DNA from: Mycolicibacterium mucogenicum DSM 44124
GTDB taxonomy: Bacteria > Actinomycetota > Actinomycetes > Mycobacteriales > Mycobacteriaceae
Assembly: GCF_005670685.2 (NCBI RefSeq)
Contig: NZ_CP062008.1
Coordinates: 4,712,001 to 4,776,000 of the forward strand
Direction: 5' to 3'
DNA length: 64,000 nt
Shown: positions 8,912-17,111 of the stretch, one piece after another
How positions within the stretch are numbered: the first letter of the stretch is position 1
Layout: each line of letters starts with the position of its first letter
The notes under the pieces: generated by a model
Told to the model about the DNA's origin: nothing
Seen by the model: the letters and a program-made list of their open reading frames with translations, nothing else
Databases searched by the model: none
Program-made: the position numbers and the translations under genes

Positions 8912-8986
8912 TCAGCACAAGCATTTTCGCGATTCGCCTGCGCCAGGTGGCCACTCAGCGGCCAAGAGCGTGGGTCGGCAACACAA

Positions 8987-9045
8987 TTGACTGTGCGTCT
9001 ACGCAGTTCGGTACTCGAGCTTTTCCTGCGCCAGTGCACAGTCAA
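8987..9045. repeat. 59-bp palindromic intergenic element
   Basis: The outer arms TTGACTGTGC (8987-8996) and GCACAGTCAA (9036-9045) are exact complements. Inner arms CGCAG (9002-9006) and CTGCG (9026-9030) also pair, and the centre carries GGTACTCGAGC. It shares size, TTGAC/GTCAA ends and inner GC arms with the copies at 2437-2579. It lies in the 271-bp gap after the MFS gene, where I see no gene. It has no T-run on either side, so it is not a classical terminator. Confidence 0.72.
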
Positions 9046-9182
9046 CGCCAACAAGGCATTTGCTTGTCAAGTGCCCAGCCCCTAGCGGCCGACTGTGCAA
9101 CCAGATCACCTCTGCCCACGAATTCGTGATCTGACCGCACGCTCGCGCTACACCCCAGCCGAACCGTTACCGACCCACGCTC

Positions 9183-10592
9183 CTACGACGCGATGAACTG
9201 CGCGGCCCGGTGCGCCAGCATGACGATGGTCGCGTGCGGGCCCCGGCCGGTGATGCCGGGCAGCGCGGCGCCGTCGGCCACCCACAACCCGTCGATGCCG
9301 CGCACCCGGCACTGCGGATCGAGGACGGCACGTTCGTCGCCGTCGGCGCCCATCGGCGCCGTGGCCGACAGATGCTGCGCGGTGGACCACGCGGGCTCGC
9401 CGCCGGCGACGGCGTCGCCGAACAGGTCGCGACACAGTTCGTGACCGACGTGTAGCGCGGCGGTATCGGCCGGGTCGACGTCGTAGCGGTGTTCGATGGT
9501 GGGACGTACGTCGGGATCGTCCGACACCAGCAGGACCCGGCCCTGCGCGCGCGGCCGCATCAGGGAGATGCCGAGGTGCACCGGGTCCGCACCATCGGTG
9601 ACCCCGCCGGTCATGGCCGCGAAACCCCAGGTGTACGGCCGGATCTCCAATTCGTCGGTGGTGAGCAGCAATTCGAGCGGCGGGCGCCCGAGCTCGGCGG
9701 GCCAGGTGGTCGGCACCACCCACTCCGGATGATCGGCGCACGCGACCCCCACCGGCAGGTCCGCCACCACAGGCACGCCGACGCTCCGCAACTGCGCGGC
9801 CGGGCCGATCCCGGACAGCATCAGCAGATGCGCCGATTCAATTGCCCCGGCGCACAACACGATCCGGTCGGCATACCGGTCCGTCACACCCTCCGGACCG
9901 AGACACCTGACGCCCACCGCGCGGTCACCGTCGAACAGCACCCGCAGCGCGCGGGTACCGGCGAGCACCGCCAGGTTGGCCCGGCCGCGCGCGGCCGTCA
10001 AGTAGACCTCGCCGGGACCGTGCCGGTGCCCGGTGTCATCGATGTTGAGCGGCACCGCACCGAGGCCGGGCCGGACTCCGGCCGCGGCGTTGAGATCGTC
10101 GATCCAGGGGTACCGGCCGCCCGCCGCGTCACGGAAAGCCTGTGAGGACGCTGCGAATTCGCTGATACGGCGCACCGGTACCGGGCCGGTCGCACCGTGC
10201 TCGGCGCCGTCGCCGAAGTCGTGGTCCGTCTCGATGGCGCGGTAGTGCGGTAGGACGTCGGACCAGGACCAGCCCGGCACCGCCCAGGCCGCGAAATCCG
10301 CGGGCCAGGCCCGGCAGAAATAGCCGCCGTTGATCGCCCCGGACCCGCCCAGCACCCGTCCGCGCACGATGTCCACAGACCGCACCGGATTCTGCGTCAG
10401 CGTCGTGCGGTGCTGTCGGGCCACGGTGCTGTCGACGCCGATGGGCAGCACCCAGCCCGGCTCCGGACGGATCGTGCCCCCGGTCTCCAGCAGCGTCACC
10501 CGACATGCGGGATCGGCCGAAAGACGCTCGGCCAGAACGCAGCCGGCGCTGCCGGCCCCGACGATCAGGACGTCATCGCGACGTGAGCTCAA
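9183..10592 (-). CDS. mftG: MftG, mycofactocin-associated GMC oxidoreductase
   Basis: The last gene of the mycofactocin operon. I use TTG 10592, which overlaps the mftF stop as TTGA, giving 469 residues; no ATG or GTG is available close by and the longer frame would run deep into mftF. The FAD-binding site is near the start ([18 protein letters not shown]). GMC signatures follow ([35 protein letters not shown]) and the C-terminal active-site region has HLSATAPMG and [19 protein letters not shown]. MftG is reported to re-oxidise mycofactocinol, linking it to respiration during alcohol metabolism. Confidence 0.93.
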   Translation of the reverse strand: MSSRRDDVLIVGAGSAGCVLAERLSADPACRVTLLETGGTIRPEPGWVLPIGVDSTVARQHRTTLTQNPVRSVDIVRGRVLGGSGAINGGYFCRAWPADFAAWAVPGWSWSDVLPHYRAIETDHDFGDGAEHGATGPVPVRRISEFAASSQAFRDAAGGRYPWIDDLNAAAGVRPGLGAVPLNIDDTGHRHGPGEVYLTAARGRANLAVLAGTRALRVLFDGDRAVGVRCLGPEGVTDRYADRIVLCAGAIESAHLLMLSGIGPAAQLRSVGVPVVADLPVGVACADHPEWVVPTTWPAELGRPPLELLLTTDELEIRPYTWGFAAMTGGVTDGADPVHLGISLMRPRAQGRVLLVSDDPDVRPTIEHRYDVDPADTAALHVGHELCRDLFGDAVAGGEPAWSTAQHLSATAPMGADGDERAVLDPQCRVRGIDGLWVADGAALPGITGRGPHATIVMLAHRAAQFIAS

Positions 10593-12007
10593 GTCCGGAT
10601 CTGCGGCTTGAGCGCACCCAGATGCCGCTCGCGCACCACGCCGCCCCACAGCCCGAGACCGTAGGCGATGTCATCGAGACGCTTGAGCAGCAGGTAGGCC
10701 AGCAGGCCCACGCGCTGGGTGTTGTCGTCGACCGTGTGGTGGCGACGCGCCCAGTCGACGACGCCGTCGACGATCGCGGCGATCAGCACCACTTGACGCC
10801 AGCGCCGGAAACACACCGCCAGCACGAGAGCCACCGGCCAGTAGTGCCGGCACAGCGCGGCGGCGAGTTGCAGGGCCGCGGCCCACAGCCCCTGCGCGGC
10901 GACGGCGGCGACTTCCCGGGGTTCGGTGTCGACCGACCGCAACGAGTTGGCGATGCGCCGGCCGGTGATCGCGGCGGCGATCGTCGAGGCCAGGTAACCC
11001 ACGCCGGACCCCATGGCCAGCAGCACCCAGACCACCAGTGTCCAGCCGGAAATGACCAGCGGCGCCGTCTTGCCGGGGTGCCGGACAGACAGCGGTGCGG
11101 CCGAGGAACCGTAAAAGGCCTTGCGGGCGAACCACTCTCGCAGTGCGGTGCGGTGATCGTGGCCGACCAGCGCGATCGGCTCGTACCGCAGCCGGGCCCC
11201 GGCCTCGATGAACCGCCAGCACAGGTCCACGTCCTCGCCGGACTGCAGCGACTCGTCGAAACCGCCCACCTGGTCCAGCGCCGCGCGCCGGCAGATGATG
11301 GCCGCGCTCGGCACGTAGGCCACCATGCCGTACGGCACCACCGGGGCTTCCCGCATGCCGAGGTCGAGCGACGACCGCACGGCCTCGTAGCGCGCGATCA
11401 GATTGTCGGGCTCGTGCAGGCCGACGATGCGCGGCGCGACCAACGCGACGGCCGGGTCACAAAAGTGCCCCAGCAGCGCTTCCAGCCACCCGCGACGTGG
11501 CACCACGTCGGAGTCCAGGAACGCCACGAAGTCGGTCTCGCAGGCGGCCAGCCCGGTGTTGCGGGCCGCGGCCGGTCCCCGGCTGACGTCGTGCCGGAGC
11601 ACCCGGACGTCGCAGTGCCCGGCCAGGTCGCAGAAGTCCGCGGCCTGCAGCGGCACCACCGAGCCGTCGTCGACCACGACGACGCGCATGCCGCGCAGGG
11701 ACCGCACCAGGCGGGCGACGCCAACGGCGTTGTCACGTACCGGAATCACGACGGTCACGTCGAGGTGCGACGGCCCGGTCGCCGGCCGAGGGTGGGCCAC
11801 CGTGGCGTCGAGCAGCGTGCGGGCCAGCTGCGCGCTCTGCGCGTCGTGGACCTCGAGGCGGCCGCGATCGAGCATCGTCTGAGCCGCCGGCGCCAGCTTC
11901 AGCAGTCGCGTCGGTGAGCCACCGAGCAGCGCGGCGCCCTCACCCAGCACCTTGACTCGGCGATCCACTTGGACGGCAAAACCGTCAGGCAGCCGCGGCC
12001 CAGTCAC
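10589..12007 (-). CDS. mftF: MftF, mycofactocin oligosaccharide glycosyltransferase
   Basis: GTG 12007 lies 13 bases after mftE behind a strong GGGGGTGGGA site and gives 472 residues. An N-terminal domain of about 90 residues precedes a GT2 glycosyltransferase domain ([18 protein letters not shown], a DSD metal site in [12 protein letters not shown] and an ED motif in [11 protein letters not shown]). Hydrophobic C-terminal segments (about residues 320-430) suggest membrane association. MftF is known to add beta-1,4-glucose chains to the cofactor. The stop overlaps the mftG TTG. Confidence 0.95.
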   Translation of the reverse strand: MTGPRLPDGFAVQVDRRVKVLGEGAALLGGSPTRLLKLAPAAQTMLDRGRLEVHDAQSAQLARTLLDATVAHPRPATGPSHLDVTVVIPVRDNAVGVARLVRSLRGMRVVVVDDGSVVPLQAADFCDLAGHCDVRVLRHDVSRGPAAARNTGLAACETDFVAFLDSDVVPRRGWLEALLGHFCDPAVALVAPRIVGLHEPDNLIARYEAVRSSLDLGMREAPVVPYGMVAYVPSAAIICRRAALDQVGGFDESLQSGEDVDLCWRFIEAGARLRYEPIALVGHDHRTALREWFARKAFYGSSAAPLSVRHPGKTAPLVISGWTLVVWVLLAMGSGVGYLASTIAAAITGRRIANSLRSVDTEPREVAAVAAQGLWAAALQLAAALCRHYWPVALVLAVCFRRWRQVVLIAAIVDGVVDWARRHHTVDDNTQRVGLLAYLLLKRLDDIAYGLGLWGGVVRERHLGALKPQIRT

Positions 12008-12020
12008 TGTCCCACCCCCG

Positions 12021-12767
12021 TCACGCGAGCATCCCCCCAGAGCTCGGCCGCCATGCGCTGATCCGGCGCACGGAGCCTTCGACCATTTCTGCAAAGATAC
12101 GGGACCCGTCGAGGGCGGTGGCAGTCGTCGGATCGCCCAGCACCCCGACCGCGCTGACCGCCGCCACCCCGCCGCGGCGCAATGCCGGCAGCAGCTCCGG
12201 CAACGGCGCGGTGTTGCCGACGACGCTTTCCTCGACCCAGACGTCGGCCGGTGAAAGGTGCAGCAGTACAGACGTTTCGGTATGGCCCGCGTGGGCGTCC
12301 GCACCGGCGGCCGCGCACGGGCACCAGGCCACATCGCGCCCCTCGGCCCGCAGCAGCGTGGTCGCCGCCGTCAGCGCCGCCACGTTGCCGCCGTGGCCGT
12401 TGACGAACACGATCCGGCCGGCCCAGTTACAGGCCGACCGCCCGAACTCGACCAGCAAATGCTCCAGCGCGGCCAGGCCGATCGAGATGGTGCCGGGAAA
12501 GCTCTCGTGCTCACCGCTCGCCCCGTAGCTGATGGCAGACGCGACCAACCACGCCGGCTGAGCGACGCCGCCGGCCTGATCTGATTCCGCAGCCTCACAC
12601 AACCGCGCGGCCACGGACCGCGACACCGCCTCGGCGATCCGGGTATCGGTATCCAGCGGCAGGTGCGGCCCATGCTGCTCGGTGGAACCAATCGGGACGA
12701 TCAACGAAGGCCGCAGGGATTGCAACTGCCTCGACGTCGAGTTCCCGAGCTCGCTGGGAAAAGGCAC
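12021..12767 (-). CDS. mftE: MftE, creatininase-type peptidase
   Basis: A 248-residue product if GTG 12767 is used. It has the creatininase metal-site signatures [29 protein letters not shown] and the later HAGHTETS. MftE cleaves the modified MftA to release the C-terminal Val-Tyr-derived AHDP core. In-frame codons just upstream read AYHRR, similar to the N-terminus I recall for other MftE proteins, but no ATG, GTG or TTG is found at that point; the start is therefore uncertain. It is 176 bp after mftD, the largest gap inside the operon. Confidence 0.93.
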   Translation of the reverse strand: MPFPSELGNSTSRQLQSLRPSLIVPIGSTEQHGPHLPLDTDTRIAEAVSRSVAARLCEAAESDQAGGVAQPAWLVASAISYGASGEHESFPGTISIGLAALEHLLVEFGRSACNWAGRIVFVNGHGGNVAALTAATTLLRAEGRDVAWCPCAAAGADAHAGHTETSVLLHLSPADVWVEESVVGNTAPLPELLPALRRGGVAAVSAVGVLGDPTTATALDGSRIFAEMVEGSVRRISAWRPSSGGMLA

Positions 12768-12803
12768 CCGCCGATGGTAAGCCGAATTTGCCCGCTGTGC
12801 GCC

Positions 12804-12828
12804 AATTGTTGCCGTATACGCAACAATT
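12804..12828. promoter_or_regulatory. 9-bp inverted repeat between mftD and mftE
   Basis: AATTGTTGC and GCAACAATT are perfect 9-base arms around CGTATAC, 37 bases before the mftE start. This is the only sizeable gap in the operon. The AT-rich palindrome could be an operator for an internal promoter or an RNA hairpin; there is no T-run. Confidence 0.5.
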
Positions 12829-12943
12829 CGTAGCGAATGGTCAAATCGCCGCGGTTGTCAAGACCCCAGCGACCATCACGTCAGCCACGTCAGCACCGCG
12901 CGTATCAGCGGACCCGTCGAATCCCGCCGGACCGCCCGTCGGC

Positions 12944-14119
12944 TCAGCCGCCCAGCCGCCGGGTGAAGCCCTCCGGCACCAGGATGTCGTCGGGCCCGAG
13001 GTCGTGAATCGAGCCCTTGCCCAGACCACGCAGCGCCGAGTCGATGCCGCCGTGCATGATGTCGAGCACGTTCTCGACGCCGGCCTGTCCCTCGGCCGCC
13101 AGCCCCCACAGGTAGGCCCGGCCGAGCATGACCGCACGGGCACCCAGCGCCAGCGCCTTGACCACGTCACTGCCGCGGCGGATACCGCCGTCCAGCAAAA
13201 CCTCGACCTGGTCGCCGACGGCCTCGGCGATGGCGGGCAGCGCCCGGATCGACGCCGGGGTGCTGTCCAGGTTGTTACCACCGTGATTGGACACCGAGAT
13301 GGCCGAAACACCCGCATCCACAGCACGTTTGGCGTCGTCGATGCGCATGACGCCCTTGAGCATGAACGGGCCGCCCCACAGCTCGCGCAGCCAGGCGATG
13401 TCCTCCCAGGTCGGCGCCGGCGTACCCATCCATTCGCCGTAGGCGTGGAAGAACGGCGGCGCGGCCTGGCCGTTGATGGCCTGGTTCGGCACGCACAACT
13501 CCGGCGGACGCAGGGTCTTGCCCCAGGTCCACATGTAGCGCGGCTTGGTGATGACCTCAGGGCTCATCTTGATGATGGTCTTGATGTCCATCTTTTCCGG
13601 GATCTTGGGGCTGCCCCAGTCCCGGCCGTGGCTGAAGCTCCAGTCGGTGGTGACGATCAGGCCCTTCGCGCCGGCCGCGCGGGCCCGCTCCGCCCGGGCC
13701 GCGATGTCGTCGCGGCTGCCGAGCCAGTAGATCTGGAAGAACGTCTTGGGGTTGGCCGCGATGACCTCTTCCATCGGCTTGCTCGCGAACGACGACAGCC
13801 CCATCGCGGTGCCGCGCGCCGCGGCGGCGCGCGCGACGGCAACCTCACCGTCGGGGTGGATCGCCTGCACACCGGTCGGAGAAATAATCACGGGCAGTGA
13901 AATCTCTTGACCCATAACCGTTGTGGACATCTCACGCTTGTCCAGCGCGCCGATGACGTGCGGCGCGAAGCCGAGCTCACCGAACGCCGCGACGTTGTCG
14001 GCGACCGTCAGGCCCTTCTCGCTCGCCGAGATCAGCGAGGAGTAGGCGGACTTGGGGAGCCGCTTCTTCGCGCGCTCCTGCGCGATCGCGACGGTTTCGA
14101 ACCAGGTATCACGGGCCAT
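12944..14119 (-). CDS. mftD: MftD, FMN-dependent premycofactocin synthase
   Basis: A 391-residue enzyme of the lactate/glycolate oxidase fold. Visible FMN-site motifs: PVIISPTGVQAIHPDGEVA near residue 75, the active-site region ISVSNHGGNNLDSTPAS and the phosphate-binding end LLDGGIRRGSDVVKALALGARAVMLGR. MftD oxidatively deaminates AHDP to the alpha-keto amide premycofactocin, the redox-active core. It begins 3 bases after the mftC stop, so it is translationally linked to mftC. Confidence 0.96.
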   Translation of the reverse strand: MARDTWFETVAIAQERAKKRLPKSAYSSLISASEKGLTVADNVAAFGELGFAPHVIGALDKREMSTTVMGQEISLPVIISPTGVQAIHPDGEVAVARAAAARGTAMGLSSFASKPMEEVIAANPKTFFQIYWLGSRDDIAARAERARAAGAKGLIVTTDWSFSHGRDWGSPKIPEKMDIKTIIKMSPEVITKPRYMWTWGKTLRPPELCVPNQAINGQAAPPFFHAYGEWMGTPAPTWEDIAWLRELWGGPFMLKGVMRIDDAKRAVDAGVSAISVSNHGGNNLDSTPASIRALPAIAEAVGDQVEVLLDGGIRRGSDVVKALALGARAVMLGRAYLWGLAAEGQAGVENVLDIMHGGIDSALRGLGKGSIHDLGPDDILVPEGFTRRLGG

Positions 14120-14122
14120 GAT

Positions 14123-15313
14123 CTAAACAGGACTTTCGTTACAGAATTTCTGGGGAGCCTTGGCCGGCATGGCCAACAGCTTGAGCGGAACCGGCCCCTT
14201 GCGGCCGCCGCTGCGGGAGTGGTCGAGATGCGACTTGGGCTTGTCGCGATCGAGCGCCAGGGCGGGCTCGCCGTAGCCCTGCACGCACTCGGGGTCCGGG
14301 CCGTCCATGGGCAGGCCGGTGAAGAACTTGGCCGCCATGCAGCCGCCGCGGCAGCTGTCGTAGTGGTCGCAGCTGCTGCAGGCGCCGGCCGACTGCGGTT
14401 CCCGAAGCTCGCGGAACAGCGGGGCGTTCTGCCAGACGTCCTGGAATCCGTTGTCGCTGAGGATGTTTCCGGCCAGGAAGCGCTCGTGGATGGCGAACGG
14501 GCAGGCGTATACGTCACCCACGGGGTCGATGAGGCACACGACGCGACCGGCGCCGCACAGGTTCAGGCCGGCCAGCGCACCGGGCTCACCGAGGCCCGAC
14601 AGGTGGAAGAACGAGTCACCCGTGAGCACCCGCTCACCCTTGGCGACCAGCCAGTTGTAGAGCTGCACCTGCTGCTCGGCGGTGGGGTGCAGGTCATCCC
14701 ACACGTCGGCGCCGCGACCCGACGGACGCAGCCGGGTGATGCGCAGGGTGGCGCCGTAGTTGTCGGCCAGGGCCTTGAAATCGTCGAGCTGGTCGACGTT
14801 GTGCCGGGTGACGACGACCGAGATCTTGGCGTCCTTGAAACCGGCGTTCTTCAAGTTCTCCAGGGCCCGGATGGCCATGGCGAACGAGCCCGGGCCGCGC
14901 ACCGCGTCGTTGATCTCCGCGGTGGCGCCGTCGAGCGAAATCTGAACGTCCACATAGTCACTCGCGGCCAGCTTGGCCGCGACCGCCTCGTCGATGCGCA
15001 CCCCGTTGGTGGAGAACTTGACGCCGACGTGGTGCTCGGTGGCGTAGTCGACGAGCTCCCAGAAGTCAGACCGCACGGTCGGCTCGCCGCCGCCGATGTT
15101 CACGTAGAACACCTGCATGCGCTCGAGCTCGTCGATGATGTCCTTGCACTGCTGGGTGCTCAGCTCGCGCGGGTCGCGCTTGCCCGACGACGACAGGCAG
15201 TGCACGCAGGACAGGTTGCAGGCGTAGGTCAGTTCCCAGGTGAGGCAGATGGGCGCGTCGAGGCCGTGCTCGAACTGCTCGATCAGCCGGGGCACGGGTG
15301 CCGTAGCGGTCAT
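14123..15313 (-). CDS. mftC: MftC, radical SAM mycofactocin maturase
   Basis: A 396-residue radical SAM protein with the CxxxCxxC cluster at Cys32, Cys36 and Cys39 (YACNLSCVHC), the GGEPT motif near residue 75 and a C-terminal Cys-rich SPASM region (LCGAGRVVCLIDPVGDVYACPF ... CSSCDHYDSCRGGC) for auxiliary Fe-S clusters. MftC decarboxylates the C-terminal Tyr of MftA and forms a carbon-carbon bond to the preceding Val. Its ATG overlaps the mftB stop by 4 bases (ATGA). It is the defining gene of the locus. Confidence 0.97.
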   Translation of the reverse strand: MTATAPVPRLIEQFEHGLDAPICLTWELTYACNLSCVHCLSSSGKRDPRELSTQQCKDIIDELERMQVFYVNIGGGEPTVRSDFWELVDYATEHHVGVKFSTNGVRIDEAVAAKLAASDYVDVQISLDGATAEINDAVRGPGSFAMAIRALENLKNAGFKDAKISVVVTRHNVDQLDDFKALADNYGATLRITRLRPSGRGADVWDDLHPTAEQQVQLYNWLVAKGERVLTGDSFFHLSGLGEPGALAGLNLCGAGRVVCLIDPVGDVYACPFAIHERFLAGNILSDNGFQDVWQNAPLFRELREPQSAGACSSCDHYDSCRGGCMAAKFFTGLPMDGPDPECVQGYGEPALALDRDKPKSHLDHSRSGGRKGPVPLKLLAMPAKAPQKFCNESPV

Positions 15314-15645
15314 GAAGCGGTGGATCCTTCGGGGCTGTTCTGGTCTGCCGGGATCAGCATCTTGGACTGCACCAGCACGCCGAACGCGTGCAGATACGGC
15401 CCCTGCTGGGCATCGTCGATACCGGCGGCGCGGCAGGCGCTGCGCACGTCCGGATGGTCGCCGAGGGAGTTGACGATCTCGACGATGGTGCGATTCTTCA
15501 GGAACGAAAGTTTGCGCGTACCAAAGTGATACAGAAGGGCGCCGAACGGTTCCGGACGGACGGCGACCTGGTGGTGCAGCCGCCAGCCGCGGTCAGGATC
15601 GAAGGCCGCCTCGGGCCCGGTCCGGGCCGCGGCTGGTGCAGACAC
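15310..15645 (-). CDS. mftB: MftB, RiPP recognition element chaperone
   Basis: I use GTG 15645, two bases after the mftA stop, giving 111 residues (MSAPAAARTGPEAAFDPDRGWRLH). The segment GWRLHHQVAVRPEPFGALLYHFGTRKLSFLKN matches the winged-helix RRE fold of PqqD-like proteins; the final ~20 residues are polar. MftB binds the MftA leader and presents it to MftC. A start at ATG 15663 would overlap mftA and is less likely. It shares a 4-base overlap with mftC. Confidence 0.94.
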   Translation of the reverse strand: MSAPAAARTGPEAAFDPDRGWRLHHQVAVRPEPFGALLYHFGTRKLSFLKNRTIVEIVNSLGDHPDVRSACRAAGIDDAQQGPYLHAFGVLVQSKMLIPADQNSPEGSTAS

Positions 15646-15647
15646 GG

Positions 15648-15743
15648 TCAGTAGACCCCGCACATACCGTCGATCGAGACCTCTTCGACCAGAGTCTCGG
15701 TGACCAGTTCGGTGTCGGAATTAGCCTGCTGATTCGAGTCCAT
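15648..15743 (-). CDS. mftA: MftA, mycofactocin precursor peptide
   Basis: A 31-residue peptide found by reading between mftB and mftR. ATG 15743 has an AAAGGGGCG ribosome site. The sequence begins [14 protein letters not shown], continues through an acidic leader (TLVEEVS) and ends IDGMCGVY, the diagnostic mycofactocin C-terminus whose last Val and Tyr become the cofactor core. The stop TGA is followed two bases later by the mftB start. It heads the biosynthetic operon and should be its most abundant translation product. Confidence 0.97.
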   Translation of the reverse strand: MDSNQQANSDTELVTETLVEEVSIDGMCGVY

Positions 15744-15767
15744 GGATCGCCCCTTTCGCTACCGTGG

Positions 15768-15790
15768 CAGTTGTCGGGACTCGACAACTG
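15768..15790. promoter_or_regulatory. Palindromic MftR operator candidate
   Basis: CAGTTGTCG (15768-15776) and CGACAACTG (15782-15790) are perfect 9-base arms separated by GGACT, in the middle of the 101-bp gap between the divergent mftA and mftR starts. TetR-family MftR represses the mft operon and is released by long-chain acyl-CoAs in published work. This palindrome is the only strong dyad in the gap, hence the assignment. Confidence 0.72.
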
Positions 15791-15844
15791 TGATCCAAGT
15801 CGCAAGAATATGGCATCGAGTGCCGAAAAGGAAGGGCGGGTCTG

Positions 15845-16477
15845 ATGAGGACCGAAACCGAGCGTCCCGGGCACGATGCCGGGGCTGCCCCAACGCACGG
15901 CCGCGTGGGCCGTCGCCGTTCCACCACGCGCGACCACATCACCCATGTGGCCCTCGAGCTGTTCGCGACCCGCGGCTTCGACGACGTCAGCGTCGACGAC
16001 GTCGCCCACGCCGCCGGCATCTCCCGGCGCACGCTGTTCCGGTACTTCTCGTCGAAGAATGCCATCCCGTGGGCCGATTTCGACGCGAGTCTCACCAACC
16101 TGCGGGACCTGCTGAACGCCGTCCCCCACGACGTCCCACTGGACGCCGCCCTGCGCTCGGCATTGTTGGAATTCAACAGCTTTGACGAATCCGAGACACC
16201 CCGGCACCGGCGCCGGATGCAGGTGATCCTGCAGACCGACGCGCTGCAGGCCTACTCGATGACGATGTACGCGGGCTGGCGCGGCGTCATCGCGGCATTC
16301 GTCGCGCGCCGGCTGGACACCAAGCCGACGGCGCTGGTGCCGCAGACGGTGGCGTGGACGGTGCTCGGGGTGGCGCTGACCGCCTACGAGCAGTGGCTCG
16401 CCGACGAGACCGTCTCGCTCCCCGACGCGCTGGGCGAGGCCTTCGACATCGTCCGCGACGGCATCCGCGCCGTGTGA
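15845..16477 (+). CDS. mftR: MftR, TetR-family regulator of mycofactocin genes
   Basis: A 210-residue TetR protein; ATG 15845 follows GGAAGGG. An Arg-rich N-terminal tail ([14 protein letters not shown]) leads into the helix-turn-helix [24 protein letters not shown] (about residues 48-72). The C-terminal domain contains the SLTNLRD and [16 protein letters not shown] helices found in mycofactocin-system regulators. It is divergent from mftA across a gap with one strong palindrome. Its last bases form the left arm of a 24-bp hairpin. Confidence 0.94.
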   Translation: MRTETERPGHDAGAAPTHGRVGRRRSTTRDHITHVALELFATRGFDDVSVDDVAHAAGISRRTLFRYFSSKNAIPWADFDASLTNLRDLLNAVPHDVPLDAALRSALLEFNSFDESETPRHRRRMQVILQTDALQAYSMTMYAGWRGVIAAFVARRLDTKPTALVPQTVAWTVLGVALTAYEQWLADETVSLPDALGEAFDIVRDGIRAV

Positions 16478-16526
16478 TTTGTGCACGGTTTTCCGCGGTC
16501 AGCGCGGAAAACCGTGCACAAATCAC
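16474..16526. repeat. 24-bp-stem hairpin, copy 1 of a flanking pair
   Basis: Arms at 16474-16497 and 16503-16526 are perfect complements over 24 bases with a 5-base loop. The core is ATTTGTGCACGGTTTTCCGCG. It overlaps the mftR stop codon and ends 27 bases before the sigma factor start. Copy 2 at 18388-18436 shares 21 of 22 arm positions. No T-run follows, so it is not a standard intrinsic terminator, though it could stop or protect RNA. Confidence 0.85.
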
Positions 16527-16553
16527 AAGAAGTTGCGGTTGGGGCGTCGGAAA

Positions 16554-17111
16554 ATGAGCGCCCGGCGCGACGATAAGGGTGTGAGGGGCGAATCAGACGG
16601 TGATGCTCCGCAGACGCTGCTGGCGCTGTATGACTCGGCGCTGCCCGTGGTCTACGGGTACTTCGTGCGGCGCTGCGGTGATCGGGGCACCGCGGAAGAC
16701 CTGACGTCGGAGACGTTTCTGGCGGCGATGGACGCCGCCCGCCGGGATTCGCCACCGGCGATCTCGGTGCCCTGGTTGATCGGCGTGGCGCGGCACAAGC
16801 TGGCCGACCACTACCGGCGCAGGCACGACCGCTTCACCGTCCCCGTACCCGAAACACCCGAGCCCGCAGAGCCTTTCGACGACTGGGACGCCGAGCTGGA
16901 CCGCATCGTCGCCGAGGCCGCGCTGGCCCGGTTACCCGAACAGCACCGCATGGTGCTGACACTGCGATATCTGGATGACCGTCCCGTGCCCGAATGCGCC
17001 GAATTGATCGGACGAACCGTGCACGCCACCGAGGCCCTGCTGGTGCGGGCCAAGCGGGCATTCAGGAGCGAATACCAGGACACCGAACACCAGGACGGAG
17101 GTGCGTCATGA
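16554..17111 (+). CDS. ECF-type RNA polymerase sigma factor
   Basis: A 185-residue sigma-70 family protein starting MSARRDDKG. Region 2 is seen at about residues 25-75 (TLLALYDSALPVVYGYFVRRCGDRGTAEDLTSETFLAAM ... WLIGVARHKLADHYRRR). Region 4 follows at about residues 120-170 (RLPEQHRMVLTLRYLDDRPVPECAELIGRTVHATEALLVRAKRAF). It lacks region 3, as in ECF sigmas. The stop overlaps the VOC gene start as ATGA, so the two are co-translated. No classical anti-sigma gene is adjacent; the N-terminal part of the next gene may have that role. Target promoters are unknown. Confidence 0.9.
   Translation: MSARRDDKGVRGESDGDAPQTLLALYDSALPVVYGYFVRRCGDRGTAEDLTSETFLAAMDAARRDSPPAISVPWLIGVARHKLADHYRRRHDRFTVPVPETPEPAEPFDDWDAELDRIVAEAALARLPEQHRMVLTLRYLDDRPVPECAELIGRTVHATEALLVRAKRAFRSEYQDTEHQDGGAS

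Noticed and set aside
8947..9129. A 60-codon plus-strand frame after the MFS gene
   Set aside because: It runs through the palindromic element and shows no conserved feature.
13907..15529. A 540-codon plus-strand frame
   Set aside because: It is antisense to mftD, mftC and mftB, which have clear catalytic motifs.
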